From Hymenobacter wooponensis (GTDB lineage Bacteria; Bacteroidota; Bacteroidia; Cytophagales; Hymenobacteraceae): a stretch of 64,000 nt of DNA. The stretch covers positions 434,001 through 498,000 of the forward strand of contig NZ_SRKZ01000002.1 in NCBI RefSeq assembly GCF_004745865.1, written 5' to 3'. The notes beneath the pieces were generated by a model. The model was not told where the DNA came from. It saw only the letters and a list, made by a program, of their open reading frames with translations, and did no database searches. Below, one piece after another: positions 37,376-46,714 of the stretch (positions are counted from its first letter, which is position 1; every line of letters starts with the position of its first letter). The translations under genes and the position numbers were made by a program.

Positions 37376-38025
37376 ACGAGAAACGGTTTGTGCGCAAAAA
37401 GGTGTGGGGTAAATAAGGGCAGGGAAGCGGTTCGGCGGGTCCTGCACCGGGCAGAGACCCGGTCAAAGATACATGTAGAGGTTTTCACAATTGACCACTT
37501 ACTCACGTAATTCGTGTATATACTTCTATGCATGACTACCATATACAGAAGTGGTAGGAGTACGCCACCGAAAGGTAGAGTGCCCTACTATGAGAAAACT
37601 ATGAAGACAATGGAGTGGCGTGCTGCGCATAATTATATAAGGTTATAGCTATGTATATAAGAACTAGATCTTGCTAGGTTGAGCAAGATACAATATTAAA
37701 CAACATATATTTTCCAACCTATAAACGGAGTACAAACTCACTAAGTTTTGTCCAGTAAGCTGAACAAGTGACTTAGTTTGTGCACCACTTGGTGGCTCTA
37801 TGGAGGGTTCTTCGTTACTTGTAATTCTGAACTGGCCCTATATAGCAGGCATCACGCACTAAGATTCAACAAAGATACCAACAACCAAGGGTTGAATAGA
37901 TAATAACCTCTGAATATGACATATTCCTATACAAAATCGCCTTATTCCTAGACCAACTTCTATTTCTACTCCCTACAAAGTAAAGCAGGCTTTTCGAGCA
38001 GTTAGTTCCCGCCAGTTACCAAAAT
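37376..38025. other. 650-bp gene-free AT-rich region
   Basis: This gap lies upstream of the NYN gene and after the end of the YdjM-type gene. It is distinctly AT-rich from about 37500 to 38000 and has stops in all frames. Only short inverted repeats are visible (a CAAACT/CTTAGTTTG pair near 37733-37780 and CACCACTTGGTGG near 37782). No RNA gene is recognised. Confidence 0.45.
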
Positions 38026-38766
38026 TCAGACGGAGAGCGTTCCGATAATTAAAACTAGCACTAGCCCACCATAGCCCAGGCAGATGGCGACTTCCAGCAT
38101 GTTACCACTTTTGGAACCCGTTCTGATCAGGGGAAGCTTCAGGGTGAAATCGGTGAGGGGCATGAGCCACTTTACGCCGGCTTTGGTGAGCGTATCGGCC
38201 AGCAGGTGAGATACGTAGCCGCCACCGGCAAACAGCGCTACCCCGTGCCAGCCCAGGCTGCGGTCGGCGAGGTGGCCGATGTAGGTCCAGAGGGCGGTGG
38301 CCCAGATGGTGTGCGTCCAGGAGCGGTGCGAGGTGAAGGGCGCCACCGACACAAACAGGCCTAGCATACTCAGCCACACAAACTCCGTGTACAAACCGGC
38401 TACCACGGTGCACAAGCCCGTGAAAAGCAAAGCCAGCTTGCGGGTGGAATCGCCCTGCATGGCCGCACCAATGAGGCCAAATGCCAGCGCTGCGGTAAAT
38501 CCCATCCGTCGGTCGGGGCCGGGGGGTAGCTGGAAGTGGGTGTAGAGGGCCAGGCCAGCCGCTACTACTACAAAGGCCCAGCGCACGTACTGCTGAGCGA
38601 AGCCCAGGCGCTTGCTAAGCCGGGAACCGGGGTGGTCGAGGTCGGGGGCCAGGGAGGAGAAGCCGGCCAGGGCAATACCAGCCGGCGAAACCGGAACGCC
38701 GGGTATGAGGTACGCTACGGCCACGCCGGTAATCAGGCCAATGGCCAAGTGAGAGGAACCGCGCAC
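38026..38766 (-). CDS. YdjM/DUF457-type membrane-bound metal-dependent hydrolase
   Basis: This 246-aa membrane protein matches the family named after LexA-regulated YdjM. It begins with the conserved MRGSSHLAIG, continues with the metal motif APDLDHPGS, and has HRSWTHT and the later SHLLADTLT, each supplying His/Asp ligands within or near membrane helices. About seven hydrophobic segments are visible. Activity on lipids or phosphates is assumed from motifs, with no defined substrate. The C-terminus ends soon after the last helix. Confidence 0.87.
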   Translation of the reverse strand: MRGSSHLAIGLITGVAVAYLIPGVPVSPAGIALAGFSSLAPDLDHPGSRLSKRLGFAQQYVRWAFVVVAAGLALYTHFQLPPGPDRRMGFTAALAFGLIGAAMQGDSTRKLALLFTGLCTVVAGLYTEFVWLSMLGLFVSVAPFTSHRSWTHTIWATALWTYIGHLADRSLGWHGVALFAGGGYVSHLLADTLTKAGVKWLMPLTDFTLKLPLIRTGSKSGNMLEVAICLGYGGLVLVLIIGTLSV

Positions 38767-39093
38767 GAAGAAGGAGCTACTATGCTATAAGAGGAAACAG
38801 CGAAGATAGAGTGCAGACGGTTTTGCTTACCTACCTAATTTCACTATTTATTTTTCAGTAGTGCACAAAACGGCATTTAGCAAGCTCTCTAGGCCACTAC
38901 TCACCGCTACATATATAATTTGTCTAATAAACACGCAACCGTGGCAGGGCTACCACGAGTGGCCTAGCGCCGTGGTTGAGAGAATCGTGCGGGCCTCTGT
39001 TTTGCAGCGTAGCTGGGCGAGGGTGCAACCGCCACCCGACAGGAGTGTTTTTGCGTTATCAGCATATCCACTTCTCACTATCAGCCAATTATC
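38767..39093. other. Intergenic region between divergent genes
   Basis: These 327 bases separate the YdjM-type gene from the small secreted protein gene. One GTGGCCTAG motif sits at 38959-38967. A TGTTTTTG near 39046 could be a weak -7 box for the plus-strand gene. No gene is seen. Confidence 0.45.
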
Positions 39094-39342
39094 ATGAAAA
39101 AGCAGCTTCTTTTCGTTGCCACTGCAATGCTATTAGGCGTAGCGGCCCATGCCCAAACTACGCCCGCGGCCACTAAGAAAACGCCTCCACCCGCCCGGTC
39201 AAGTAAAACTACTAAGCCGGCGAGCAAAGCTCCTACCTCTGCGGGCACCTCTACCATTAAGGACACGGCCAAGTTCAACCGCAAATTTCAGCGTTCTAGT
39301 CAGCCTTCTAACATGCCTATTCGCACACCCGTACGGGAGTAG
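39094..39342 (+). CDS. Small secreted hypothetical protein
   Basis: The 82-aa product has a clear signal peptide (1-21, MKKQLLFV...AAHAQ) and a short mature part of about 60 residues rich in Lys, Thr, Pro and Ala. A Phe-Asn-Arg-Lys-Phe segment lies near the end. Such basic low-complexity secreted peptides are common in this genus and have no known function. The signal peptide, ATG and composition support a real gene; no family is recognised. Confidence 0.6.
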   Translation: MKKQLLFVATAMLLGVAAHAQTTPAATKKTPPPARSSKTTKPASKAPTSAGTSTIKDTAKFNRKFQRSSQPSNMPIRTPVRE

Positions 39343-39374
39343 TGTCGGCGCATGCTCCCCGGGATTTCGCTTTG

Positions 39375-39478
39375 GCACGTCATCCTAAGCAGCGCCAAGG
39401 CTCCTGGCACGTTGAAACGAGTGGCCTAGAGCCCCATGCTGACGTGGTAGGAGCCTTGGCGCTGCTCAGATGACGTGC
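39375..39478. repeat. Long imperfect inverted repeat (MITE-like or REP-like)
   Basis: Arms 39375-39405 and 39449-39478 match as reverse complements over 30 bases with one bulge and one mismatch. They enclose a 43-bp centre that contains GTGGCCTAG. It lies in a 260-bp space between two convergent small genes and contains no open frame. Confidence 0.8.
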
Positions 39479-39603
39479 TACAGGAATTAGGTAGCCTGGC
39501 AACGTCAGCAGGTGAGAGGCTTCGTGCTGCATGCCCGTTCTCGTGTATCGCTCTGGTGGAGTCGTTCTAGGCCAGTCCCCCAGCGCGAGTTAGCACTCTA
39601 GCC

Positions 39604-39825
39604 CTACCACACGCCGGAACTGCCTTTTAGGCCGCTTTGGTCGTCTTGGATGTTTTGGACCTGGCTTTCCAGCAGGGCCAGGCCACGGCGAAAGGCTTCG
39701 GCGGCTTCGGCTTTTTCCTGCTCGGGCAGGGGGCCTTGCTCTTGTACCTGCTGGCGCACTTGCCGCAACTGATTCAGAATAGCATCCCACTCTTCTGCTC
39801 CTTGCTCGTTCTGCTTGTTACTCAT
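39604..39825 (-). CDS. Small coiled-coil hypothetical protein
   Basis: The 73-aa product is charged and mostly helical, with heptad-like spacing between residues 14 and 62 (WDAILNQLRQVRQQVQEQ..., EAFRRGLALLESQVQNI). It has no signal peptide and no recognised domain. The ATG and a composition similar to neighbouring genes favour a real gene, but its short length leaves doubt. Confidence 0.55.
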   Translation of the reverse strand: MSNKQNEQGAEEWDAILNQLRQVRQQVQEQGPLPEQEKAEAAEAFRRGLALLESQVQNIQDDQSGLKGSSGVW

Positions 39826-39961
39826 AGCCTTATGCCCGCTGGGGCTACTTCGCTGCCGTGAAGTGGGAAGATACGAGTGCGGTGCTGAAAAGTGTCGGAA
39901 ACTTTCGTGGGCTGGCGGCGGTATTGAATAGCGCGTCTTTGCAAGCGCCCATATTACCGCG

Positions 39962-40001
39962 TGCCCGACCGGATTTCCATCCGGCCGGGCTTCTACCTTT
40001 G
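39962..40001 (+). promoter_or_regulatory. Hairpin and -7 box upstream of mfd
   Basis: An 11-bp stem with one A/C mismatch (GCCCGACCGGAT, TTCC, ATCCGGCCGGGC) ends 5 bp before TACCTTTG (39994-40001), an exact TAnnTTTG -7 match 24 bp before the mfd start. The hairpin covers the -33 position, so it could be an operator or an old terminator. Confidence 0.5.
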
Positions 40002-40025
40002 CTCCTCCCCTAGCCTACCCCTACT

Positions 40026-43000
40026 TTGAAAGTCTCCGATTTCCTTCGTCTCTACCGTCTCGATACCGATGTCCAAATCTTGTCGGCCCGCTTGCACGGG
40101 GCGGCGAAGCCCGCTACTGCCGACTCCGACAAGGGCGCCGCGGAGCTGCGTCTGCGCCTGCGGGGCCTGATAGGCAGCCAGGATGCCGTAGTGGCAGCGG
40201 CGGTAGCGCACGGGGCGCTGTCGCATCTGTTTATTCTGCACGACAAGGAGGAGGCCGGCTACTTCATGGCCGACCTGCAGAACCTGCTCCCCGACGGGCC
40301 AGAAGTGCTGCTGTTCCCGAGCTCCTACAAGCACCCCTATAAGTTCGATGAGACGGAAAATGCCAACGTGCTCATGCGGGCCGAGGTACTCAACCGCCTC
40401 AACTCCGCCCGCCGCGACTCGGCTGCGGCCGCCGAGGCGCCGGCTTCGCCGCTGGCGGTGCTGGGTTCGGGCGAGGTGACAGAAACGCCCGAGGCCACCC
40501 CGCGGCAGGTGCCGGGCATGACGGGCGCGCTCATTGTAACCTACCCGGAGGCGCTGTTTGAGAAGGTAATCAACAAGAAAAGCCTAGTGGCCAACACCTT
40601 CCTGGTGAAGGTGGGCGACAAGCTCGACGTGAACTTCATCAGCGACATGCTGGCGGAGTATGACTTTGAGCGGACCGACTTTGTGTATGAGCCCGGGCAG
40701 TTTGCGGTGCGCGGGGGCATTGTGGACATCTTCAGCTACGCCAACGAGCTGCCTTACCGCATTGAGCTTTTCGGGGATGAGGTGGAAACCATCCGGACGT
40801 TTGACCCCGAGAGCCAGCTGTCGGTGGAGAAGCGCCAGCAGGTGAGCATCATCCCGAACGTGCAAACCAAGCTGCTGCAGGAAACCCGCGAGGCCTTCCT
40901 GGACTTCATTCCGAAGAATACCTGCATCTGGGCCAAGGACCTGCGCCAGACCCTGGATGTGGTGGACGAGTCCTTCGACCGGGCCGAGGCCAACTTTAAG
41001 GAGCTGTTGGAAGTAGCGGGCGGCACGCAGATAGTGAGCAAGCCCACCGACTTGTTTGAGTCGGGCAAGAGCTTCAAGAAGCTGCTCGACAACTTCGCGG
41101 TGGTGGAGTTTGGCAAGCGGTTTTACTATAAGACCGGCGAGGAGTTCCAGTTTACCAGCAAGCCCCAGCCCAGCTTCAACAAGGACTTCAACCGCATTGT
41201 CAAGAACCTGCACGATAATCAGCAGAAGGGCTACACCAACATTATTGCCGCCGAGCAGGTGCGCCAAGCCGACCGCCTCCGCACCATCTTCGATGAGCTC
41301 GACAACAACGTGCAGTTTCAGCACATGCTGCTAGGCCTGCGCGAGGGCTTCATTGACGAAAACCTGAAGCTGATTGTGTACACCGACCACCAGCTGTTTG
41401 AGCGCTTCTACCGGGCCCAGGAAACCCGGAAGTTCTCCAAGAAAAAGGCCCTGACCCTGAAGGAGCTGCGCACCCTGGTGCCCGGCGACTACGTGGTGCA
41501 CCAAGACTATGGCATTGCGCGCTTCGCGGGCCTCACGCAGGTAGAAATCAACGACCGGCTGCAGGAGGCCATCCGGCTGGTGTACCGCGACGACGACGTG
41601 CTGACGGTCAGCATTCATGCTCTGCACAAGATTGCCAAGTACTCGGGAGCCGAGGGCACGCCGCCCACCATGAGCAAGCTGGGCTCGCCGGAGTGGGAGA
41701 ACAAGAAGAAGTCGGTAAAGAAGAAGGTGAAGGACATTGCGGCCGAGCTGATTCGGCTGTATGCCAAGCGCAAAACCGCGCCCGGCCACGCCTTTGCCCA
41801 CGACTCTTTTATGCAGGCTGAGCTGGAATCGTCGTTCATCTACGAGGACACGCCCGACCAGGCCAAGGCCACCGAGGACGTGAAGCGCGACATGGAGGTG
41901 CCCCACCCCATGGACCGCCTCGTGTGCGGTGATGTAGGCTTCGGCAAGACGGAAGTAGCTATTCGGGCGGCGTTTAAGGCCGTGGCCGATGGCAAGCAGG
42001 TGGCCGTGCTGGTGCCTACCACCATTCTGGCCATGCAGCACTACAAAACGTTCCGGGAGCGGCTCTCTAACCTGCCCGTGACGGTGGAGTACGTGAACCG
42101 CTTCAAAACCACCAAGCAGATCAAGGAAACCCTGGGCCGCGTGGCGGAGGGCAAAACCGATATTCTCATTGGCACGCACCGCCTCACCAACAAGGACGTG
42201 CAGTTCAAGGACCTAGGCCTGCTGGTGATTGACGAGGAGCAGAAGTTCGGGGTAAAAACCAAGGACAAGCTCAAGGAAATCAAGGTGAACGTGGACACGC
42301 TCACCCTCTCGGCTACGCCCATTCCGCGCACCCTGCACTTCTCGCTCATGGGCGCCCGCGACCTGAGCGTAATTGCCACGCCCCCACCCAACCGCCAGCC
42401 GGTGCAAACCGAGCTGCACGTGTTTGACGAGATGCTGGTGCGCGACACCGTTGCGCGCGAGCTGAAGCGGGGCGGGCAGGTGTTTTATGTGCACAACCGC
42501 GTGAAGGACATTGAGGAGCAGGCCAACATGATTCTGCGCCTGGTGCCCGATGCCCGCGTGACCTACGTGCACGGCCAGATGGACGGCGACCTGCTGGAAA
42601 AGCGCATGATGAAGTTTGTGGATGGCGACTACGACGTGCTGGTGGCCACTACCCTCATTGAGAGTGGCCTGGACATCCCGAATGCCAACACCATCATCAT
42701 CAACCGGGCCCACATGCACGGCCTCTCTGACCTGCACCAGATGCGCGGGCGCGTAGGCCGCTCTAACAAAAAGGCCTACTGCTACCTGCTCACGCCCCCG
42801 GTGGCGGGCCTACCCAGTGATGCCCGCAAGCGCCTAAGTACCCTGGAGGAATTCTCGGACCTGGGCGCGGGCTTCAACGTGGCCATGCGCGACCTCGACA
42901 TTCGGGGGGCGGGCAACCTGCTGGGCGGCGAGCAGTCGGGCTTTATCAACGACCTGGGCTTCGAGACCTACCATCAGATTCTGGACGAGGCGGTGACGGA

Positions 43001-43550
43001 GCTCAAGGAAACCGAGTTCCGCGACCTATTCCTCGGCGACCCTACCCAGCGCCTGCAGGAAGCCGCTGGCACGGGTGCCCCCAAGGAGTGCAACATTGAG
43101 ACCGACTTGCAGGTGCTGATACCCGACCGCTACGTGACAAGCGTATCGGAGCGGCTGCAGCTGTATAGCAAGCTGGATAGGGCCAAGAACGCCGAGGAGC
43201 TGCGCAAGGTGCTCAACAGCATGACGGACCGCTTCGGGCCGCTGCCTGCCGAGGTGGAGCAGCTAGCCGACATTGTGCGCCTGCGCTGGCAGGCCTGCCA
43301 CGCCGGCTTCGAGAAGCTGACGCTGAAGAAGAACCTGCTGAAAGGCTTCATCCCGGCCACCAACAACGAGCGGTACTTCCAGAGCAACACCTTCGGCAAC
43401 ATCCTCAGCTACGTGCAAACCCACCCTCGCTCAGCCTCCATGAAGGAGCGCAAGGAGCAGCTCATCATCAGCATCGAGGACGTGAAAAACGTGCAAGCCG
43501 CCCAACGGATTCTGAGTGAGTTGGGGAGTGAGGAGAAGGTAGGGGTGTAG
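40026..43550 (+). CDS. mfd: Transcription-repair coupling factor Mfd
   Basis: Mfd removes RNA polymerase stalled at DNA lesions and recruits UvrA. The 1174-aa product is full length. The N-terminal third is the UvrB-like region with an Ala/Ser-rich insert at about 120-160. The RNA polymerase interacting domain contains PGDYVVHQDYGIARF. The helicase has Walker A at 635-642 (GDVGFGKT), DEEQ at 736-739 and the QMRGRVGRS motif VI. The C-terminal TRCF domain follows. The start is TTG at 40026: it gives the family start (MKVSDFLRLY) and lies right after the -7 box. GC content is the highest of the large genes here. A good terminator ends the gene. Confidence 0.95.
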   Translation: MKVSDFLRLYRLDTDVQILSARLHGAAKPATADSDKGAAELRLRLRGLIGSQDAVVAAAVAHGALSHLFILHDKEEAGYFMADLQNLLPDGPEVLLFPSSYKHPYKFDETENANVLMRAEVLNRLNSARRDSAAAAEAPASPLAVLGSGEVTETPEATPRQVPGMTGALIVTYPEALFEKVINKKSLVANTFLVKVGDKLDVNFISDMLAEYDFERTDFVYEPGQFAVRGGIVDIFSYANELPYRIELFGDEVETIRTFDPESQLSVEKRQQVSIIPNVQTKLLQETREAFLDFIPKNTCIWAKDLRQTLDVVDESFDRAEANFKELLEVAGGTQIVSKPTDLFESGKSFKKLLDNFAVVEFGKRFYYKTGEEFQFTSKPQPSFNKDFNRIVKNLHDNQQKGYTNIIAAEQVRQADRLRTIFDELDNNVQFQHMLLGLREGFIDENLKLIVYTDHQLFERFYRAQETRKFSKKKALTLKELRTLVPGDYVVHQDYGIARFAGLTQVEINDRLQEAIRLVYRDDDVLTVSIHALHKIAKYSGAEGTPPTMSKLGSPEWENKKKSVKKKVKDIAAELIRLYAKRKTAPGHAFAHDSFMQAELESSFIYEDTPDQAKATEDVKRDMEVPHPMDRLVCGDVGFGKTEVAIRAAFKAVADGKQVAVLVPTTILAMQHYKTFRERLSNLPVTVEYVNRFKTTKQIKETLGRVAEGKTDILIGTHRLTNKDVQFKDLGLLVIDEEQKFGVKTKDKLKEIKVNVDTLTLSATPIPRTLHFSLMGARDLSVIATPPPNRQPVQTELHVFDEMLVRDTVARELKRGGQVFYVHNRVKDIEEQANMILRLVPDARVTYVHGQMDGDLLEKRMMKFVDGDYDVLVATTLIESGLDIPNANTIIINRAHMHGLSDLHQMRGRVGRSNKKAYCYLLTPPVAGLPSDARKRLSTLEEFSDLGAGFNVAMRDLDIRGAGNLLGGEQSGFINDLGFETYHQILDEAVTELKETEFRDLFLGDPTQRLQEAAGTGAPKECNIETDLQVLIPDRYVTSVSERLQLYSKLDRAKNAEELRKVLNSMTDRFGPLPAEVEQLADIVRLRWQACHAGFEKLTLKKNLLKGFIPATNNERYFQSNTFGNILSYVQTHPRSASMKERKEQLIISIEDVKNVQAAQRILSELGSEEKVGV

Positions 43551-43578
43551 AATAAGAATACTATAGTAAACTCGTACT

Positions 43579-43612
43579 AAAAGCCTACTTGTGAAAAAGT
43601 AGGCTTTTTTGT
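43579..43612 (+). terminator. Terminator of mfd
   Basis: A perfect 12-bp stem (43579-43590 with 43597-43608) and GTGAAA loop are followed by TTTTTTGTC. It lies 28 bp after the stop codon. Confidence 0.88.
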
Positions 43613-43686
43613 CTTTTCTGCGACTGATTCACCATAAGCTTATAGTATACTTGCATTCTTACTGGACTATTAATTTTTAGCACTTT

Positions 43687-45855
43687 ATGTACATAGAATC
43701 ACTTTACATCAAAAATTTTAGAAGCATAGATTACTTGCATTTAAAATTGACCAAAGGAAAGAATGTAGTTGTCGGAAAAAATAACGCAGGAAAAAGCAAT
43801 ATAGTAAAAGCATTAGACATCAGCTTTGGAAGTAAGAATCCTTTATACACTGATGTATCCTACACAGATTTTCACGAACATGAGCACGGCCCTTGTGAGG
43901 ATTTTTGGATACTGAGCCAGTTACGCGAAACAGACATTAATGAGGAAGAGCTTGCCAAAATAAAGGGAGTATATAGAGGAAAGTTGAAGGCTACACCTTT
44001 CAGGATAAATGAAGGGCAAATTGACATAGTACAAGAGCATACTGTATTTGATCCAGATGCATATTATAATAACGACTATGCAAACAAAACATATTTTAAA
44101 CCCAAAAGCAATCTACCAATTCTTATAGAATCAATTAAGAAGGCAAATAGCATAATGGTGTTATTCTACGCCAGATCTTGCAATGATTTGGATACATCTT
44201 ATGAAAAAGAATACAGATTTTTCTATCAAGAAGCAGTAACAGAAGAGTCTGGCATACAGCAGAAAGATGCGCCTTGGTATGTAATATGGGCTATTTCACC
44301 AATATTCAGGGATGCACTTATAACAAGCGCTATTTTGCCTGCGTTTAGAGAACCAGCTAACCAACTCAAGCCAAGCAACTGGTCGTGGTATGGAAAACTA
44401 TTAAAGAAAGTTTGGAACGAAAAAAAAGTTGACAAGCTAAATTCCGAAGATAACATAGAAAGTGTTTTAAAAGCAGCACTGAGCGTAGTAGAAAAAATAG
44501 GAAACAACGTATACAACGCCTTAGCAAGGGATATTAGCAAGAAAATAAATATAGCTTTTAGTGACCCCTCCATAAACTTTCAATATTTTCATGACCCAAA
44601 AGAAATTTACAAACAAGTACAAGTATTTGTTAATGATGGATTTAATTCAAATTTACAAAACAAAGGCTCAGGAATACAAAGTGCTGTAATAATTGGGTTA
44701 TTTTCATATTACTGCACCTTATTCCATCAAAATACAACCATATTAGCAATTGAAGAGCCTGAGTTATATTTACACCCTCAGGCTAGGCGCGTAATATCAA
44801 ATAGACTGAGTGAATTTGTAAATACAAACCCCGATAAACAGAACCAAGTAATTGTCATTACACATTCAACAGAATTTATCAAAGCAGGCGAATTAAACAA
44901 CATTTCAGTTATAAAGAAAATAAATGGAAAAACTAAATCCAATTTCTTTAATATACAAAAAGAAAATAAAACTCAAATACAAACTCTATTAAGAAGCGAG
45001 AACAGCGAAATGTTTTTCGCAGATACAGTCATAATATGTGAAGGAGGCGAGAAATTTATTTTACCAACTATGGTAGATAAATTTGTAAAGAGCAGAGAAT
45101 TGTTAGACGAATACAACATTACAATTGTCAGAGCCAACGGCAAAAACGACATATTTAGAATAGCAGATGCATTAAGAGAATGTGGAATACCGTACTATGC
45201 TTTAGCAGATCTAGATTTCCTTTTTGAAGGCCTAGATCACACACTACACCCAGATATCGGAAGTATAAGAAGCGATAAAACATCTATAATAGATGAATTA
45301 GAAAGCAAATACTTGCAAAAGAGATTACTAAATCCGGATAAGAGTATAGATGCTAAGTCATTTTGCCAGAAAATGGATGAAGTAGAATCAGACAACTCTA
45401 AACTATCTGAGTTATTAAACTTATGGGCATACCTAAGACCAAAAGTCAAGAAGAAAATAACCTTTAAAGATTTAGAGAATGAAAACAATTCTAACTTCCG
45501 GCAAAAGGTATACAAAGCAATAGATGATATATTCAATCAACATAATTTATATATTTTAAAAAGAGGAGAATTAGAAGACTATTTAACTCCTGAAGGACGT
45601 AAAGTTGACGGAACAAAAGAAACAAGATTACTAAACATAAAGCAACTTGTAGAAGAGGGGCATAGCATAGAAGAATACTTTTTAATGGATGAATTCAACT
45701 ATTTTTTTTCAGTGTCGCTGAAAAGCTTCTTAGAAAGTGTTACTCCTTTGGTAGAGCCAGTTGAAGCCTTGATTGCACAAGCGCTTTTAGTTCCCGAATC
45801 TACTCCTCCTATGCCAAGGCCCCCATTATCAGAGCCATCAACACCCTCAACATAA
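43687..45855 (+). CDS. OLD-family ATPase with TOPRIM nuclease domain, putative phage defence
   Basis: This 722-aa protein joins an ABC-type ATPase to a TOPRIM nuclease, the layout of OLD-family overcoming-lysogenization-defect proteins. Walker A is at 30-37 (GKNNAGKS), Walker B ends with Glu356-Glu357 (LAIEEPELYLHP), and the H-loop is in VITHSTEF. TOPRIM residues are Glu452/Glu455 in CEGGEKF and Asp508/Asp510 in LADLDF. The coding DNA is far more AT-rich than all neighbours, with AAA/ATA codon preference, which suggests transfer. No UvrD-type helicase, reverse transcriptase or AriB-like gene adjoins it, so it looks like a stand-alone OLD rather than Gabija or PARIS. The final 30 residues are Pro/Ser-rich. 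Function as nuclease defence is inferred from the family. Confidence 0.85.
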   Translation: MYIESLYIKNFRSIDYLHLKLTKGKNVVVGKNNAGKSNIVKALDISFGSKNPLYTDVSYTDFHEHEHGPCEDFWILSQLRETDINEEELAKIKGVYRGKLKATPFRINEGQIDIVQEHTVFDPDAYYNNDYANKTYFKPKSNLPILIESIKKANSIMVLFYARSCNDLDTSYEKEYRFFYQEAVTEESGIQQKDAPWYVIWAISPIFRDALITSAILPAFREPANQLKPSNWSWYGKLLKKVWNEKKVDKLNSEDNIESVLKAALSVVEKIGNNVYNALARDISKKINIAFSDPSINFQYFHDPKEIYKQVQVFVNDGFNSNLQNKGSGIQSAVIIGLFSYYCTLFHQNTTILAIEEPELYLHPQARRVISNRLSEFVNTNPDKQNQVIVITHSTEFIKAGELNNISVIKKINGKTKSNFFNIQKENKTQIQTLLRSENSEMFFADTVIICEGGEKFILPTMVDKFVKSRELLDEYNITIVRANGKNDIFRIADALRECGIPYYALADLDFLFEGLDHTLHPDIGSIRSDKTSIIDELESKYLQKRLLNPDKSIDAKSFCQKMDEVESDNSKLSELLNLWAYLRPKVKKKITFKDLENENNSNFRQKVYKAIDDIFNQHNLYILKRGELEDYLTPEGRKVDGTKETRLLNIKQLVEEGHSIEEYFLMDEFNYFFSVSLKSFLESVTPLVEPVEALIAQALLVPESTPPMPRPPLSEPSTPST

Positions 45856-46084
45856 TTGCCCACTAGTGCTCTTACCTCTTTAGCAATATACTTCCATCAT
45901 ATTAAGTCTAACACTTGTAGAAGCAGCATAGCTTGTTCACAGTTTGGCATATGTGGTCAGACGCATGAATACATTGCCCGACCTACTAGTCGTTGTTTCC
46001 TAAAACCCACCACTGCGGCCACAGACGGTCCGATGGATCTGGCGTTATTACCTCGTCTGGGCTGCGGAGGTGGCCTAGAGGTAG
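45856..46084. other. Gene-free segment after the OLD gene
   Basis: The base composition returns from AT-rich to the host average around 45980. No terminator, gene or repeat is seen, apart from one GTGGCCTAG motif at 46072-46080 just before the acetyltransferase fragment. Confidence 0.4.
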
Positions 46085-46240
46085 GCGGCTACCACTCGGC
46101 TTTAAGCACCGACATGATAAGTTTATCATGGAATTGACCATGGCGCAGGCACGCTTCGCGCAGGCGACCTTCCAGCTTGAAGTCGGCCTTGGTGTGGGCT
46201 TTTACTCCGCCTATGTTGGGCTCCGAGACGGTGAGCATAA
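46085..46240 (-). pseudogene. 3' fragment of a GNAT acetyltransferase gene
   Basis: About 155 bp match the 3' end of the intact acetyltransferase gene at 47485-47650. On this strand it still encodes LTVSEPN-GGV, the KLEGRLREACLRHGQFHDK core and the LIMSVLKAEW end, with the same stop. Upstream of about 46240 the similarity stops abruptly. About 15% of bases differ by eye, so the copy is not recent. It is a decayed partial duplicate. Confidence 0.85.
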
Positions 46241-46508
46241 TGCAGTGCAGGAAGTGGGGAGCTGCAACAGCGCGACGATGCTTGGCTGATGGCCGTAGAT
46301 GCACAGTGGTTCTGGGCGTTGCGTATCTCCTGCCGGGTTTTGGCTTTGCCGTAAATCGAGAGGTGTTTATCGGACGATGTCGAAGACTACACGGCCTTCT
46401 CGGCCATGTCCAGGGCGGAACCCTTAGAGCGTGTTTGGGAAATGAAGAGGGCATAAAAGAAGCGAGTCAGTGAGTTGCGGCGGGAGTTGCTAGGCTTCCG
46501 TTCGCATA

Positions 46509-46628
46509 ATGGTTGACGGCTATCAACCCTTTACTGACGCGCAGTGGCAAGTTATGGCGATAGAAGAATACACCTGGCCACGTTCAACTGGGTCGCCTTG
46601 CTTCTATAGCCGCCGGCAGTTGTGCTGA
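46509..46628 (+). pseudogene. N-terminal remnant of an IS5-family transposase
   Basis: The frame reads MVDGYQPFTDAQWQVM, the usual opening of IS5-type transposases (a helix before the DDE domain). It then loses similarity and stops at codon 40. No DDE catalytic domain is present anywhere in the element. The element cannot move by itself. Confidence 0.7.
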
Positions 46629-46714
46629 ACGCCAAGCGCAACCATATCCTTTGGCTGACGGCTGCCGTTAATCCTCCACCCATCTTCCTCTTTATCTACT
46701 CGTTAATCGCCCTT

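Noticed and set aside
43687..45855. Gabija (GajA-GajB) or PARIS system
   Set aside because: No helicase or AriB-like gene is adjacent; only the OLD-type gene is present.
46239..46426. Coding remnant between the acetyltransferase fragment and the IS end
   Set aside because: Frames are broken on both strands and no family could be named, so it is not called as a gene.
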